From positions 65,437,922 through 65,501,921 of the forward strand of contig CP142456.1 of NCBI GenBank assembly GCA_038049695.1: 64,000 nt of DNA, written 5' to 3'. Below the pieces are notes generated by a model. It was not told the DNA's origin and searched no databases. It saw only the letters and a list, made by a program, of their open reading frames with translations. The DNA is from Cinnamomum chago (lineage: Eukaryota > Streptophyta > Magnoliopsida > Laurales > Lauraceae). This document shows positions 34,200 through 44,763 of the stretch, one piece after another (position 1 is the stretch's first letter; the number at the start of each line of letters is the position of its first letter). Both the position numbers and the translations under genes were made by a program.

Positions 34200-34915
34200 G
34201 CCGGAAGACGAACTGGGGACTTGGGCGCACACAGGGGCGCCCAAGTGCCTTTGCACTACTTGGGCGCACACATAGTGACGCTCAAGTGTCTCCCTGTGGG
34301 TTGTGATGCACTTGCAATTTTCAACGATATTCCAACTCGACTTCCAACACTTCGTGGCTAAATACAGGGTCATAATATGAATTACTGATACAAGAGCTTT
34401 CGTATTTGATGGTAATGACGCGAAGATCAAAGTTCAAGGGACGGGTCTCTTTGGCAGAGACTTGGGCGCACCCACAGTGGCGCCCAAGTGCACTATCTTT
34501 TCTTTTTCCTTTTCTTTTCCTTTTGGTAATATATTTGGTATTCTTTCGATGTCTTTTGCATGATTCAGAATGCAAAGTTACAGATCCGAAGGTCTTGATA
34601 CCAACTTATATGAAGAGAAATCCGAATTTGAGAGACAGAATGCAGGCAAGACGACAACCAGGTCAAAACCCTAACTTTGGACTTGGGCACACCTGCAGTG
34701 GCGCCCAAGTGCTTTTTTGCGCTTTCTTCTTCTTTTGCTTCTTTTTCCAATGCTTTTCGTATGATTTTGAATACAAAGTCACAGATCCGTGGTTCTGATA
34801 TCAACTAGTTTGAGGATGAATTCGGATCTAAGAAACGAAGTACAAGAGAAACGAAAATCGGGGCTGAAACCTTGCCCCTGGACTTGGGCGCACCCATAGT
34901 GGCGCCCAAGTGCTT
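34200..34915. repeat. Tandem units of about 200 bp, each with a GGGCGC hairpin
   Basis: Stems ACTTGGGCGC / GCGCCCAAGT occur at 34460-34469 with 34480-34489 and at 34882-34891 with 34902-34911; a version with one mismatch lies at 34681-34710. Flanks such as ACAGATCCG...GATACCAACT and TTTTCTTTTTC also repeat at about 200-bp spacing. Two more hairpins lie at 34215-34290. No coding role is seen. Confidence 0.75.
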
Positions 34916-35546
34916 TGTTGCACTTTTCTTTCTCAAATTCGGATTTTTCCCACTAAAATGATATGAATGCAAGATCTATTCTAGTCACGAGTTCAAGATG
35001 ATGAAAATGACGCAGATCTACAAACTACAAATGATCCTAAGCATGTTTCTAATGATGGATGAATACTAAATATCAGATCTACTGTAAAATACTACTATAA
35101 AGGCAGATCTACGATGTATGGATGATCCTAAGCATGTTTCTAACTACTGATGATACTGAATACTAATCAAAAGAACTAGATCTAGAAATACCAGTTTGGA
35201 TTGCGTCTTTCAAGTCTTAGATTGAAGCTTTTATGCAAATCCATGGCTTTTGGAGGCTTTCTCCATTGCTGATCTTGAAAACCAGAATGTTCCTTCTTCT
35301 CCATTCTTCTTGATCTAAGGCTCTCTCTATAATAGCTACTTCTTCTCTTCATTTATTTCTATTTTTCTCTCTTTTTGGTAGCCTCCCCTTGCAAATGGTG
35401 TAAAAGATCCTTATATATAGGTTTCTGGCGTGCAAGAGGGGTTAGGGTTGCTGTTTGCACGAATTTCTAGAAGTTTCACGCACTCTAAGGCAAATTTAGG
35501 GTTTTTCTGGACTTGGCGCGCCTAAGTGGGTCCCATGAGTTAGGCG

Positions 35547-35551
35547 CATAT
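35547..35551. repeat. Target-site duplication CATAT, left copy
   Basis: CATAT before TGTTAGAATTTTG, repeated at 42048-42052 after GACTTTTCA. Confidence 0.85.
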
Positions 35552-35945
35552 TGTTAGAATTTTGTAGATTGCAATTTGATGGATGCATAATCATTCAAGC
35601 ATCATTTGATTTACACTCATATGCATTGTTTTAAGAAATCTTGAAATCTTGTTTTATACATGCATTAGTTTTTAAGTCTTGAAGATATATTGATTTATGC
35701 ATGATTTGTTTTTGAATCTTGGATGCATTTGTTTTTTAAAAGAGTTTTAGAAAATCAAGCTAGCCTATGAGTTTTAAATCTTTCAAAATGTTTTAGGCTT
35801 TTTATGGTTCATGTTTTAAAACCCTTAGAATGATTTAAAATATGTTTTTTAAGATTGATTTAATGGCCCAAAAATCCCCTCCAAGAAAAACCTTCAAATA
35901 TGCAAAAGTTAGGGATTTTGGTCCCAGGGGGTCAATCTGCCATAT

Positions 35946-36120
35946 GGCCGGTCGACCGGCCCAGGGGACCCGGTCGACCCGCCACACTGTGCAGGTTGAC
36001 TGGGGCAAAGAGCCGTTGCTCTTCCAACGGTCACTTTTATGACCGTTTATAGCCAGGTCGACCGGGCCCTATTACCAGGTCGACCGGGGACTAGCCGTTG
36101 GGCTGTTTTGGCTATAAATA
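35946..36120 (+). promoter_or_regulatory. U3 promoter: GTCGAC palindromes upstream of a TATA box
   Basis: A perfect 16-bp palindrome GGCCGGTCGACCGGCC (35946-35961) is followed by CCCGGTCGACCC and two more CAGGTCGACCGGG words (36055-36090), then TATAAATA at 36113-36120. Spacing fits an upstream activating cluster of the LTR promoter. The right LTR keeps only the first palindrome. Confidence 0.6.
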
Positions 36121-36280
36121 TGAGTTCTTTCCTTTGCCAAAAGTTGGGAATTTTAAGGCCCTCCTTGAGGGGTTTTGAGGCAAATCAAAGGGAAATGAAC
36201 TAAGGATGAAGGGGATCATTAGGAAAACTAAAGCTTGGATTAATGAAGTTAAATCACCAAGTAGGCTCTACTTTCCTTAA

Positions 36281-36896
36281 TCATATGTTTTCATGCTTTG
36301 TTTTACTTTTGGTAAATCTTGTGTAGCATGATAAACTATGTATGAAGTGTTGTGTCCTTAACATGTTTTATGTTTTGAGTTGATTTATTGTTTTGGATAC
36401 ATCACCATTTGATTCAATCCAAGTAGTACTTTATTTTTGGTAAATCTAAGTAGATCATGTTAATGGAAGAATCTTTGAAATTATATGTAACATGATTCCT
36501 ATACTTAGTTGAATCTATGGTTGTTGTTTTTCAATATAAGAAAATCACTTTCAAAACTATCTTATGTTTTGGATTCAACATCTTTACAAATCATATGTTT
36601 TCATGTTTTTGCTTTATCTTTAGTAAAACTTTAGTAGCATGTTAAACTATGATGTGTTGTGTCCTAAGCATGTTTTATGTTTTGAATTTATCTATTGTTT
36701 TGGATGCATCACCATTGATTCAATCCAAGTAGTACTTTATTTGGTAAATCTAAGTAGATCATGTTAATGAAAGAATCTTTGAAATTATATGTAACATGAT
36801 TCATATACTTGGTTGAATCTTTGGTTGTTGTTTTCCATCATAAGAAAATCTCTTTCAAATGTATCTTATGTTTTGGATTCAACAAACTTTACAAAT
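36281..36896 (+). repeat. 310-bp tandem duplication in the LTR
   Basis: TCATATGTTTTCATG at 36281 recurs at 36591 and the following 300 bases match closely (CATCACC...ATTCAATCCAAGTAGTAC and so on); a third start, TCATATGTATT, lies near 36897. It is absent from the right LTR because of the deletion there. Confidence 0.85.
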
Positions 36897-37389
36897 CATA
36901 TGTATTATTGTTTTAAAGTTTCACAACTTGCCTTACTTTGATAGGTATATCATTTTCAAGTTGTATTTATAATTACATATGATTTGTCCCCTATTTTCAA
37001 TCAAATTTATTTTTATTTTTATGAGCTACATTGTTGATTTGATTGACATCCTTATGCTTCACATGTTTTGGTCTTTGAATTTTCACAACTTGTTTAGGAT
37101 ACAAATGTATATCTTTTACAAGTTAGTTTTAACATGTAATTAGCATTTCCTCAATCATAAATGTGTTATGAGCTAAAACTTTCAAAAGCCTTAGGCATAC
37201 ATTTATGAGCTTTCATTTTCAAAATGATTGAGGACATCACACACACACATCATGAGCATACATCTTTGCATTCATTTAGTGTTTGTATGAGTTAGTTTTT
37301 CACTTCCATATCCGCCTAATTAAGAGGCATTGTAATGAGCTTAATTGAATCTCCATTAAGTGTATTATAGACACTAATTAGAGAGATAA

Positions 37390-37545
37390 CCAACCTTGTG
37401 GTTGAAGAGGTTATTGCTTAGCCTTGCAAAGGATAATGTATAGGTTGATGTTAAGCCTTGAAAAACATCATTGTAAAGGTTATTGCTTAGCCTTGAAAAG
37501 CATATTGTAAAGGTTATTGCTTAGCCTATTGAAAAGCATAAATAG
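37390..37545 (+). repeat. Mini-array of hairpins with AGCCTTGAA loops
   Basis: Four to five hairpins in 150 bases: TTATTGCTT-AGCCTTG-type loops closed by AAGCATA, and GATGTT / AACATC closing the same AAGCCTTGAAA loop. The stem changes, the loop does not. The right LTR has the same set at 41655-41790. Confidence 0.7.
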
Positions 37546-37800
37546 TGGAAATCTGGTGGGGTATTGGATCACAAGCCAGTAGTGGATGTAGGCATTGAGG
37601 CCGAACCACTATAAATCCTTGTGTGATGGTGCTTGCTTTGTGGTGATTGTTTTCATTAAGCTTCCGCATTTTGTTTGAGAATCATCACTTGTGACTAGTT
37701 TGTTTTAAAGAAGTTAAAATTGGTTAAAATTGGTCATAAATGAAGCTCACCCTATTCACCCCCCCCCCCCCTCTAGGGTTCGGATCCCAGGACTTTTCAA

Positions 37801-37818
37801 TTGGTATCAGAGCGGGTT
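37801..37818 (+). other. Primer-binding site (initiator Met tRNA type)
   Basis: TTGGTATCAGAGCGGGTT lies one base after the LTR end TTTTCA. TGGTATCAGAGC is the standard complement of the plant initiator tRNA-Met 3' end. Confidence 0.85.
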
Positions 37819-37939
37819 ACTCCACTTTAGGGCTTAACAACCCGGAGTTGATCCTTGCTAGATTAGAACCCTGGTGTTGTGATTTATTGCATATTTTTGT
37901 GATGATTTCCACTATAATCGAAAATGAAATTTCCCCTAG

Positions 37940-40240
37940 CTTCTTGCACCACTCTAAGACTTTTTCAAGTTATATCTTCAAGAGTTGGTGAGTCCTCTAG
38001 TGAACTCTCAAGGACATCCTTTTCAAGAACTTAAGTGAATCTTCATTGGTACACATTTAGAATAACCTTAAGGCCTTGAACCTCTCTAGACCAACCTTTC
38101 CTTTATAGTTAAATCTTTGTGTTGGTTATGTTACATTTGCATTTCGTTTCTTTATAGTCACATCTTTTAAAATGCAATGTTTCTTTGTGATCATTTGATT
38201 TTGTCTTCATGAACTTTTAAGTTATATCTCATGGTTTTCAAAATCCTTTGATTGCAATATTTTCATGATAGATTTGCATTTTGTTCATATAGTTATATCT
38301 CTTGTAGTGCATATCTATTCATGATCAATTGATTGTGATTACAAAAGCTTTCATAGCTAGATTTTTCATGATCAATTGATGTTGGAAAATCATTTGATGA
38401 ATGTCTTAGTTAGATCCTTTTTGTAAATCAAATGATTTGAAGCAATTTAAGTTTTCCATTGATTTTCAAGTTATATCTCTTGGTATGGAAAATTCGTGAG
38501 TGTCTATTGTTTTACAAATTGAAAATTTTACAATAGTACACTTCTTGTTTTTCAAAATCACTTGCTCTTAATTCTCTAAATGATTCTTTATTGGAATTTC
38601 AAATATTGAAGTGATTTGAGAAACTTTGGAAAATGTTCTAAGCTTTATTGGTTGTATTTATAGAAGCATTTTCCTTGAATTTATTTCCTTGTGCTTATTT
38701 ATGATTATATCTTTTGAAAGGAAATAATTTTTACAAACAATTTGCATCTTTGCTCATTTAGTTACATTCTTTTTATGCAAATTGATTTTGATATCTTACA
38801 TTGCATGGTTGGATATATTTCATTGATTTGCATGTTTTTGCCTAACTTGGTATATTTTTTCATTAATGCAAATTGATGATTGTTTATGTGCTTTTTAGTA
38901 AAATATTTTGTTTTATTATCATTTGAGCCTAATAAGTACATATGCGATTTAATGTGCTAAGTTCATTTGGTATAAACCTCATATCCTTTTCCATTGCATT
39001 GTAAGCTTAGTACATTTGCTAAGAGTGGAGATGTTGCATGATAGATTGATCCCTTTAACTTCATACCTTCTTGTGCTTAAATAGTTATATTTTTTTTTCA
39101 TGATTGGTATGAGTTAGATCTTGAGTGTTGATTGATCCTCTCTATGCAAATGTCAAATCATTCTATGTATGGTTGTGATCTTAGTTATATTTGTAGAAAC
39201 CATACTAGAACTCAAATCCATCCTCTATGCACTCTAGTCATATCTTTTTGGATGGTTATGATGTTGATTCATGTATATTCTCTAAGTGATGTCATCCTTA
39301 TACATGTTTCAACTTCATAGTAGTGATCTTGATCATATGAAACTCTTTGAAATCCATTCCTCGTATTTTATATGTTTGATGGATATCTTAGATGTTGAAT
39401 TCATATGATTTAGTCACTTTGAAAATTGCATGCATTTCAAAGTTATATCCTTTTGCATTGCAATTAATCTTGTTCATCACTATGCTCAATAGTTATATCT
39501 TTAAAAGTGATGAATATGCATTTATGATGCTTGATGGAATTTTGTGTTTGTCTCATTCTTGCTCTCAATCATGTTGTCAAATTCAATTGATTTCAATTGG
39601 AATAATTTTCGATTGATTTGATTTCTTGTGAATGTGATAGACCTTGTGTACATTGGATTGAACTTGCTAAGTTATATGTTTTCATTCCATGTCACACACC
39701 ATTAGCATCATAATCTTCATGTTTGCCACCTCTCTTGCTCATATAGGTATATCTCATGACCACCATGTTTATGTGTTCATAATATTGGTTGGTTATTAGT
39801 TGAGGTTGGCTTCATGTTTGAACTTCATTTCACTCATCTTGCACTTAATAGTCATATTTTTTTGAATGAAATGATTTCAAAACTTACATAGCATATGTTT
39901 CTCATAGTTAAATTATTTGATGCTATGTTTAATAAACCCCATTTCATCATGGATAGCTCTAATTTGGATTTTTCCTAATAGTTATATTTTTAAATCCATT
40001 TTAGAGTGATTGTTTCAATAGAGTTATCCTTGAATCTCAATTGGTATTCTTTGTTTTTCCAATTGGTATCCATGATTGCTTTTCTCTTTGACCTTGCTCT
40101 CTTTTGGTAATTTGATCATATTGAGCTTTATAGTTATATGAATCTAATCTTTTCCTTGAAGTTGACCCTCATTTGGTTAAACCATCTTCTTCTTGCATCG
40201 AATAGTTAAATCTTTGTCAATATGTTGACAAAAGGAGAGA
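37940..40240 (+). repeat. Array of about 25-30 hairpins with conserved loop and variable stems
   Basis: No ORF. A loop core near TAGTTATATCTTTT, often preceded by TTGCTC/TTGCAC/GTGCTT, recurs about every 75-100 bases, and in most cases the sequences on both sides are complementary. Examples: AAATCATTTGAT 38387-38398 with 38427-38438; TTTTCCAT 38452-38459 with 38485-38492; TTATTTCCTT 38681-38690 with 38718-38727; CAATTTGCAT 38738-38747 with 38775-38784; CATTGATTTGCAT 38821-38833 with 38866-38878 (two G-T pairs); TTCATCACT 39473-39481 with 39506-39514; ACATAGCAT 39886-39894 with 39920-39928; CTCTAATTTGGATTT 39957-39971 with 39992-40006 (13 of 15). Function unknown. Confidence 0.8.
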
Positions 40241-40833
40241 ATGGAGTGAGGGGGAGTGTAAACCTTCATAGGAAGTATTAGTTTTGATCAAATTCACCCT
40301 TGGATTGCCTTTGAACCCTTAGAGATAACTTTCATACATGATAGCCTGTTATGTTTTTCATTTTCGATTTCTTTTGTTAACAGGTGCTACTAAAGGTATT
40401 TTCCTTATTTCATGTGTGTAGGTACCTTTGCAATTTAATGACAAAGGGGGAGAGAGAGCATTCAAGTTCTCAAAAGGGTGAAGAGACTGTCCAAGCTTCC
40501 TAAGGGGAGGTTTTGTATGATCTTCTACAGGGGGAGAGAATGCATATCTTGCCAAAGGGAGAGAGAGGCATGGTCAAAGGGGGAGAGCTAATAGAAGAAA
40601 GAAAGTTTGGAAGCTAAAGAAGATGCTTGGCTAAAGAAAGAAAGATTGAGGAATGATCAAGCTCCAAGCATCAAGAAGATTGAAGAGATTGAAGCCCAAG
40701 AGCCCAAGCTAAGAGAAGAAGCCTCCAAGAAGATTTCAAGACTTGTCCAGCTGAGGGGGAGCTGAAGACTAAGTGTGTCTATTCAGTGGTGAGTGTGGTG
40801 AGTGAGTTGTCATCAAATTGCAAAGGGGGAGAT
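40204..40833 (+). other. Purine-rich tail with repeated PPT-like motifs
   Basis: GGGGGAGA-type words occur at about 40250, 40443, 40529, 40556, 40577, 40752 and 40822, the last being the true polypurine tract next to the right LTR. Between them are AAGAAAG/GAAGAT-rich runs. No gene is supported; short frames are low complexity. Confidence 0.6.
40821..40833 (+). other. Polypurine tract of the hairpin element
   Basis: CAAAGGGGGAGAT directly precedes the right LTR start TGTTAGAATTTTG. Confidence 0.8.
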
Positions 40834-42047
40834 TGTTAGAATTTTGTAGATTGCAATTTGATGGATGCATAATCATTCAAGCATCATTTGATTTACACTC
40901 ATATGCATTGTTTTAAGAAATCTTGAAACCTTGTTTTATACATGCATTAGTTTTTAAGTCTTGAAGATATATTGATTTATGCATGATTTGTTTTTGAATC
41001 TTGGATGCATTTGTTTTTTAAAAGAGTTTTAGAAAATCAAGCTAGCCTATGAGTTTTAAATCTTTCAAAATGTTTTAGGCTTTTTATGGTTCATGTTTTA
41101 AAACCCTTAGAATGATTTAAAACATGTTTTTTAAGCTTGATTTAATGGCCCAAAAATCCCCTCCAAGAAAAACCTTCAAATATGCAAAAGTTAGGGATTT
41201 TGGTCCCACGGGGTCATTCTGCCATATGGCCGGTCGACCGGCCCAGGGGACCCTATGCTTGTTGTTGAGCTACATTGTTGATTTGATTGACATCCCTATG
41301 CTTCACATGTTTTGGTCTTTGAATTTTCACAACTTGTTTAGGATACAAATGTATATCTTTTACAAGTTAGTTTTAACATGTGATTAGCATTTCCTCAATC
41401 ATAAATGTGTTATGAGCTAAAACTTTCAAAAGCCTTAGGCATACATTTATGAGCTTTCATTTTCAAAATGATTGAGGACATCACACACACACACACATCA
41501 TGGGCATACATCTTTGCATTCATTTAGTGTTTGTGTGAGTTAGTTTTTCACTTCCATATCCGCCTAATTAAGAGGCATTGTAATGAGCTTAATTGAATCT
41601 CCATCAAGTGTATTATAGACACTAATTAGAGAGATAACCAACCTTGTGGTTGAAGAGGTTATTGCTTAGCCTTGAAAAGCATAATGTATAGGTTGATGTT
41701 AAGCCTTGAAAAACATCATTGTAAAGGTTATTGCTTAGCCTTGAAAAGCATATTGTAAAGGTTATTGCTTAGCCTATTGAAAAGCAAAAATAGTGGAAAT
41801 CCGGTGGGGTGTTGGATCACAAGCCGGTAGTGGATGTAGGCATTGAGGCCGAACCACTATAAATCCTTGTGTGATGGTGCTTGCTTTGTGGTGATTGTTT
41901 TCATTAAGCTTCCGCATTTTGTTTGATAATCATCACTTGTGACTAGTTTGTTTTAAAGAAGTTAAAATTGGTTAAAATTGGTCATAAATGAAGCTCACCT
42001 TATTCACCCCCCCCCCCCCTCTAGGGTTCGGATCCCAGGACTTTTCA
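40834..42047 (+). repeat. 3' LTR of the hairpin element, 1 kb internal deletion
   Basis: It matches the left LTR at both ends (TGTTAGAATTTTG, GACTTTTCA), but at 41250 it jumps from CCAGGGGACCC directly to GAGCTACATTGTTG, skipping about 1.05 kb that holds most GTCGAC words, the TATA box and the 310-bp duplication. Since LTRs are identical at insertion, the loss happened afterwards in this copy. Confidence 0.88.
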
Positions 42048-42052
42048 CATAT
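42048..42052. repeat. Target-site duplication CATAT, right copy
   Basis: It follows GACTTTTCA and matches 35547-35551. The Ogre-like LTR resumes behind it with more GGGCGC-type words at 42150-42270. Confidence 0.85.
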
Positions 42053-42789
42053 ATGGTGGCACCCATGTCTAACTTTAAGGCTTAATGGATCTAGGGTTCG
42101 AGTTTGGGTAGTTTTCGGATTGAATTAGGACTAAAACAGTGGAAACTGGGCTTAGGCACACCTGTGGGGGTGCCCATGTGTATTTTCAAGGTGACTAGGG
42201 ACCTGGGCACACCTGTGTGTGTGCCCAAGTGCATTCTTGGACATGGGCGCACCTGTAGTGGCGCCCAGGTGTGTTTTTAGCTGGGCCGTTTGGGCAGTCT
42301 TCCGAGGGCCATATCTTTTGATCCATTTGTTGGATTTAGACGTTCCATATATCGTCGGAAAGCTCTCAAAACATAGAATCTTTTGGTCCATACATCATAA
42401 TTATTAGAGGTTGGGAAAAAAGGGATACTTGGATCAATGATCCTAGCCTCCTAATTCATGCTAATCATATCGTACTTAGGCAAACTAAGTATAATCTCTC
42501 TAGGATCAACCTAAGTGTGTTCTAAGTAGTCCGGAAGAGGTTTGAATAGTGTCGTGGTCCATTCTTTGTATGAGTTGTAGGTTGGACTCGAGATCTTGAC
42601 GCGATTCGGCTTTTCTTTCACGAATTTCTATGAATCGTCGAACTAAGTCAAAAATCATCAACAAGCATCTTCATCGTCATTAATTAATCTAAATTATGCC
42701 ATTAACCATTCACTTATGGGTGAAACAGTGGCACCGTTATATATGACAGGTGTTTTATACTATCGTAGCGGCCAAATGAGGTGTCTACA

Positions 42790-43124
42790 GTTACGTCAAT
42801 CCACTCAACAAACATATTTAAAAAAGGCATCTTCTGGGGCCCACTCAGCTAATTGTTGAGAAGTCTCCTCCGCTATCTCCAGGGCGGAGGTATAGTGGTC
42901 CTCACTTGTAACGCCAAGTGTAGCACCATTATACTAAGGTAAGCCTGTATCAAGTGCAATAGTGGATCCAAACTTGAGATTGGGTATGCCGCTTTTCAAA
43001 GTTTTGTGGACTCCTTTTTCCACACATTATTGCTCAAGTATCACTGTTCGGCGGAAAGAAATGGAAAAAAAAATGAAGAGGAACTCTGTGACCAATCAAG
43101 TGCATAAAAAACTTTGATGATCTT
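42790..43124. other. TSD GTTAC and non-coding flank
   Basis: GTTAC (42790-42794) closes the Ogre-like LTR. The rest may be the right part of the interrupted TGCCACGCCC repeat (CCAAGTGTAGCACC near 42920). No gene is seen. Confidence 0.4.
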
Positions 43125-43345
43125 TTTGGTCTCCATGGGATTTATTGAAAATTTTCCGGTAAAAAAAAGGAGGATTTAACAGTAAAAAACACTTAATGCG
43201 CATGTGTGACGTGATCAAACATTTTAGATGGTGGTGCACCAATTAGAGCAACTTGGCCGAATTTTCTTCTTTTTTTTTTTTTTTTTTTACCTATTTGGCA
43301 CATCGTCGGTGCCAACCTTATTTACACTGCATAAGGTCGGTGCCA

Positions 43346-44758
43346 ACCCTATCTGCGAACCCTATTAGGGCGCGAAACCCTGTTTCTTCTCATTTTTTTT
43401 CCTCTCTTCCAGTATACTGCCGAGACCGACCATGGGCAACTGCTCCTGTATGGTAGCTGCCATTTCCACTTGCACCAGGCCTCAAACTTCCTCCTCAACT
43501 GCATCTCTTTGCTCCCGATCGGTCTTTTCATTTTCTGTTTTTCAAATCTTGACTGCAGAAGTATCTATCTCCTTCCATTTTTTAGTCTTTCTCTATGTTT
43601 TAGTATTTTCCTTCCTTTTGGTTCTCCCACCATCCCGCATAAGATATCGAAGTGCATAGGTACATGGGCTTCAACGTCATTATTGGATTTGTAGAATTGT
43701 TCGTTTGTATGGACTAGGGTTTGTAGGATTTCGAATTTGGGGTTTTCTAAGTTGGGAAGGACAATGATTCTAGCGCAGTTACCTTCTTTGGCAATTAGAA
43801 TGAATTTGTTCTCCTTGCTCATTTTTCTTGTTTTGTAAAATGGATTGAGTTGATTTTGGTCCCAAATCTCTATGATAACAGATTCATTCTATTTTTGGGT
43901 GTTCAGATGGATCTGTAATTAAATTAAGATTATGGTTTGATTAATTTCCTTTTATTTGATTGGTTCTTTTATCTACTGCCAAAACATACCTCATTGATGC
44001 AGCCCAAATGCATGGGATCCATGTGGAAGACATGTCTTAGTCAAGTGACCCAAAACTAGGCCATTTCGTGTTCCAAGAATGGTCACTAGTTTCTTTATGA
44101 AACCACATTTTAGTTTAACCAGGTCTGAAACTGTTATCAGTGAACCACCATAGGATCAATAATGAAACTCCTTTTAATCAGACTATTTATCAGAGGAATG
44201 GTTCATATACAAACATAAAGGTTATAAAATAAAAATGTTAGGATAATTTAACTAGAATGGTATTGGTTTCATACTTTACTAGCAAAGAGAAATCCGTGCA
44301 GAGCACGGGCAAGCATCCAACTAAATTTGTAATACGAAAATTGTAGAGAGAGTAAAAATTGGAGATGCACCAATTTTTTAGTGCATATTTTTTTTAACAA
44401 TGCAGTTAATAAGTAAAATCAACAATATTAACAAATGTAGTTGGTTGCAAATAACGGATAATACATCCTATACTTTCTTGCAAAATCAATAATTTACCCT
44501 TCATAAACTTTAACTATTGTGGTGTTAGACAAAGCTGTTTATCTCTTACTTCAAGTGGGTGTAATTTATCTTTAATATTGGATTGTTATGAAATGTACTG
44601 TTTTTAGTGTTCACTATTTCCGTCTTGTGAACATTTTTTTATGTATGCTTGCCTTCATAACATTCAATGCTATCATGTCTAATTTGGATGCACATAGATG
44701 TCTAAAGAAAATACAAGCAATGACAAATTGCCCCGCAACAAGGCTAGTACCTCAAATG
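43346..44758. other. Body of the inverted-repeat element, no clear gene
   Basis: A frame from ATG 43432 (MGNCSCMVAAISTCTRPQ, Ser/Thr-rich) looks a little like a transit peptide, and 43340-43660 could be a captured gene fragment, but it runs into T-rich low-complexity sequence and I do not recognise it. The rest to 44758 is AT-rich and non-coding. The word AGAGCACGGGCAAGC (44298) resembles common plant repeat DNA. Confidence 0.35.
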
Positions 44759-44763
44759 CATAA
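44759..44763. repeat. Target-site duplication CATAA, left copy
   Basis: CATAA before TGTTAGACCCCG; its partner CATAA is at 55263-55267 after GGTCGCGACA. Confidence 0.88.

Larger units (their letters stand above)
35552..37799 (+). repeat. 5' LTR of the hairpin element (2248 bp)
   Basis: TGTTAGAATTTTG to GGACTTTTCA. It has GTCGAC palindromes just upstream of a TATA box, a 310-bp tandem duplication (from 36281 and 36591), a mini-array of AGCCTTGAA hairpins (37390-37545) and a C-run (37761-37771). Confidence 0.88.
35552..42047 (+). mobile_element. Non-coding LTR retrotransposon with internal hairpin array
   Basis: A 6.5-kb element with LTRs 35552-37799 and 40834-42047, PBS right after the left LTR (TTGGTATCAGAGCGGGTT), polypurine tract CAAAGGGGGAGAT before the right LTR, and TSD CATAT. 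It has no gag or pol, so it must be moved by a partner's enzymes (a LARD- or TRIM-like, non-autonomous class). The interior is not random filler: 37940-40240 is an array of hairpins with related loops and unrelated stems (described separately). The right LTR has lost about 1 kb. This family is unknown to me. Confidence 0.85.
31075..42789. mobile_element. Ogre-like solo LTR (about 5.2 kb), split by a nested LTR element
   Basis: It starts TGTTGGATGTG, ends GCGGCCAAATGAGGTGTCTACA and is flanked by GTTAC. Minus the nested element it is about 5.2 kb with no ORF, the size of Ogre/Tat-IV LTRs. The GGTGTCTACA end is one I associate with such LTRs. It holds many GGGCGC..GCGCCC hairpins (32347-35540 and 42150-42270), a 484-bp direct duplication (about 32700-33475), and three units of about 200-220 bp, each with a hairpin (34460, 34681, 34882). 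I did not find two LTR copies, so a solo LTR is the best reading. Confidence 0.65.

Noticed and set aside
37940-40240. Repeated loop with different sequences between copies, superficially like a CRISPR array
   Set aside because: It lies in a plant LTR element with PBS and PPT, spacing is irregular, and the variable parts are inverted pairs, not single spacers. No cas genes.
43432-43694. Small protein MGNCSCMVAAIS... as a gene
   Set aside because: No family recognised, overlapping frames, and it runs into T-rich repeat DNA. Left as a possible captured fragment only.
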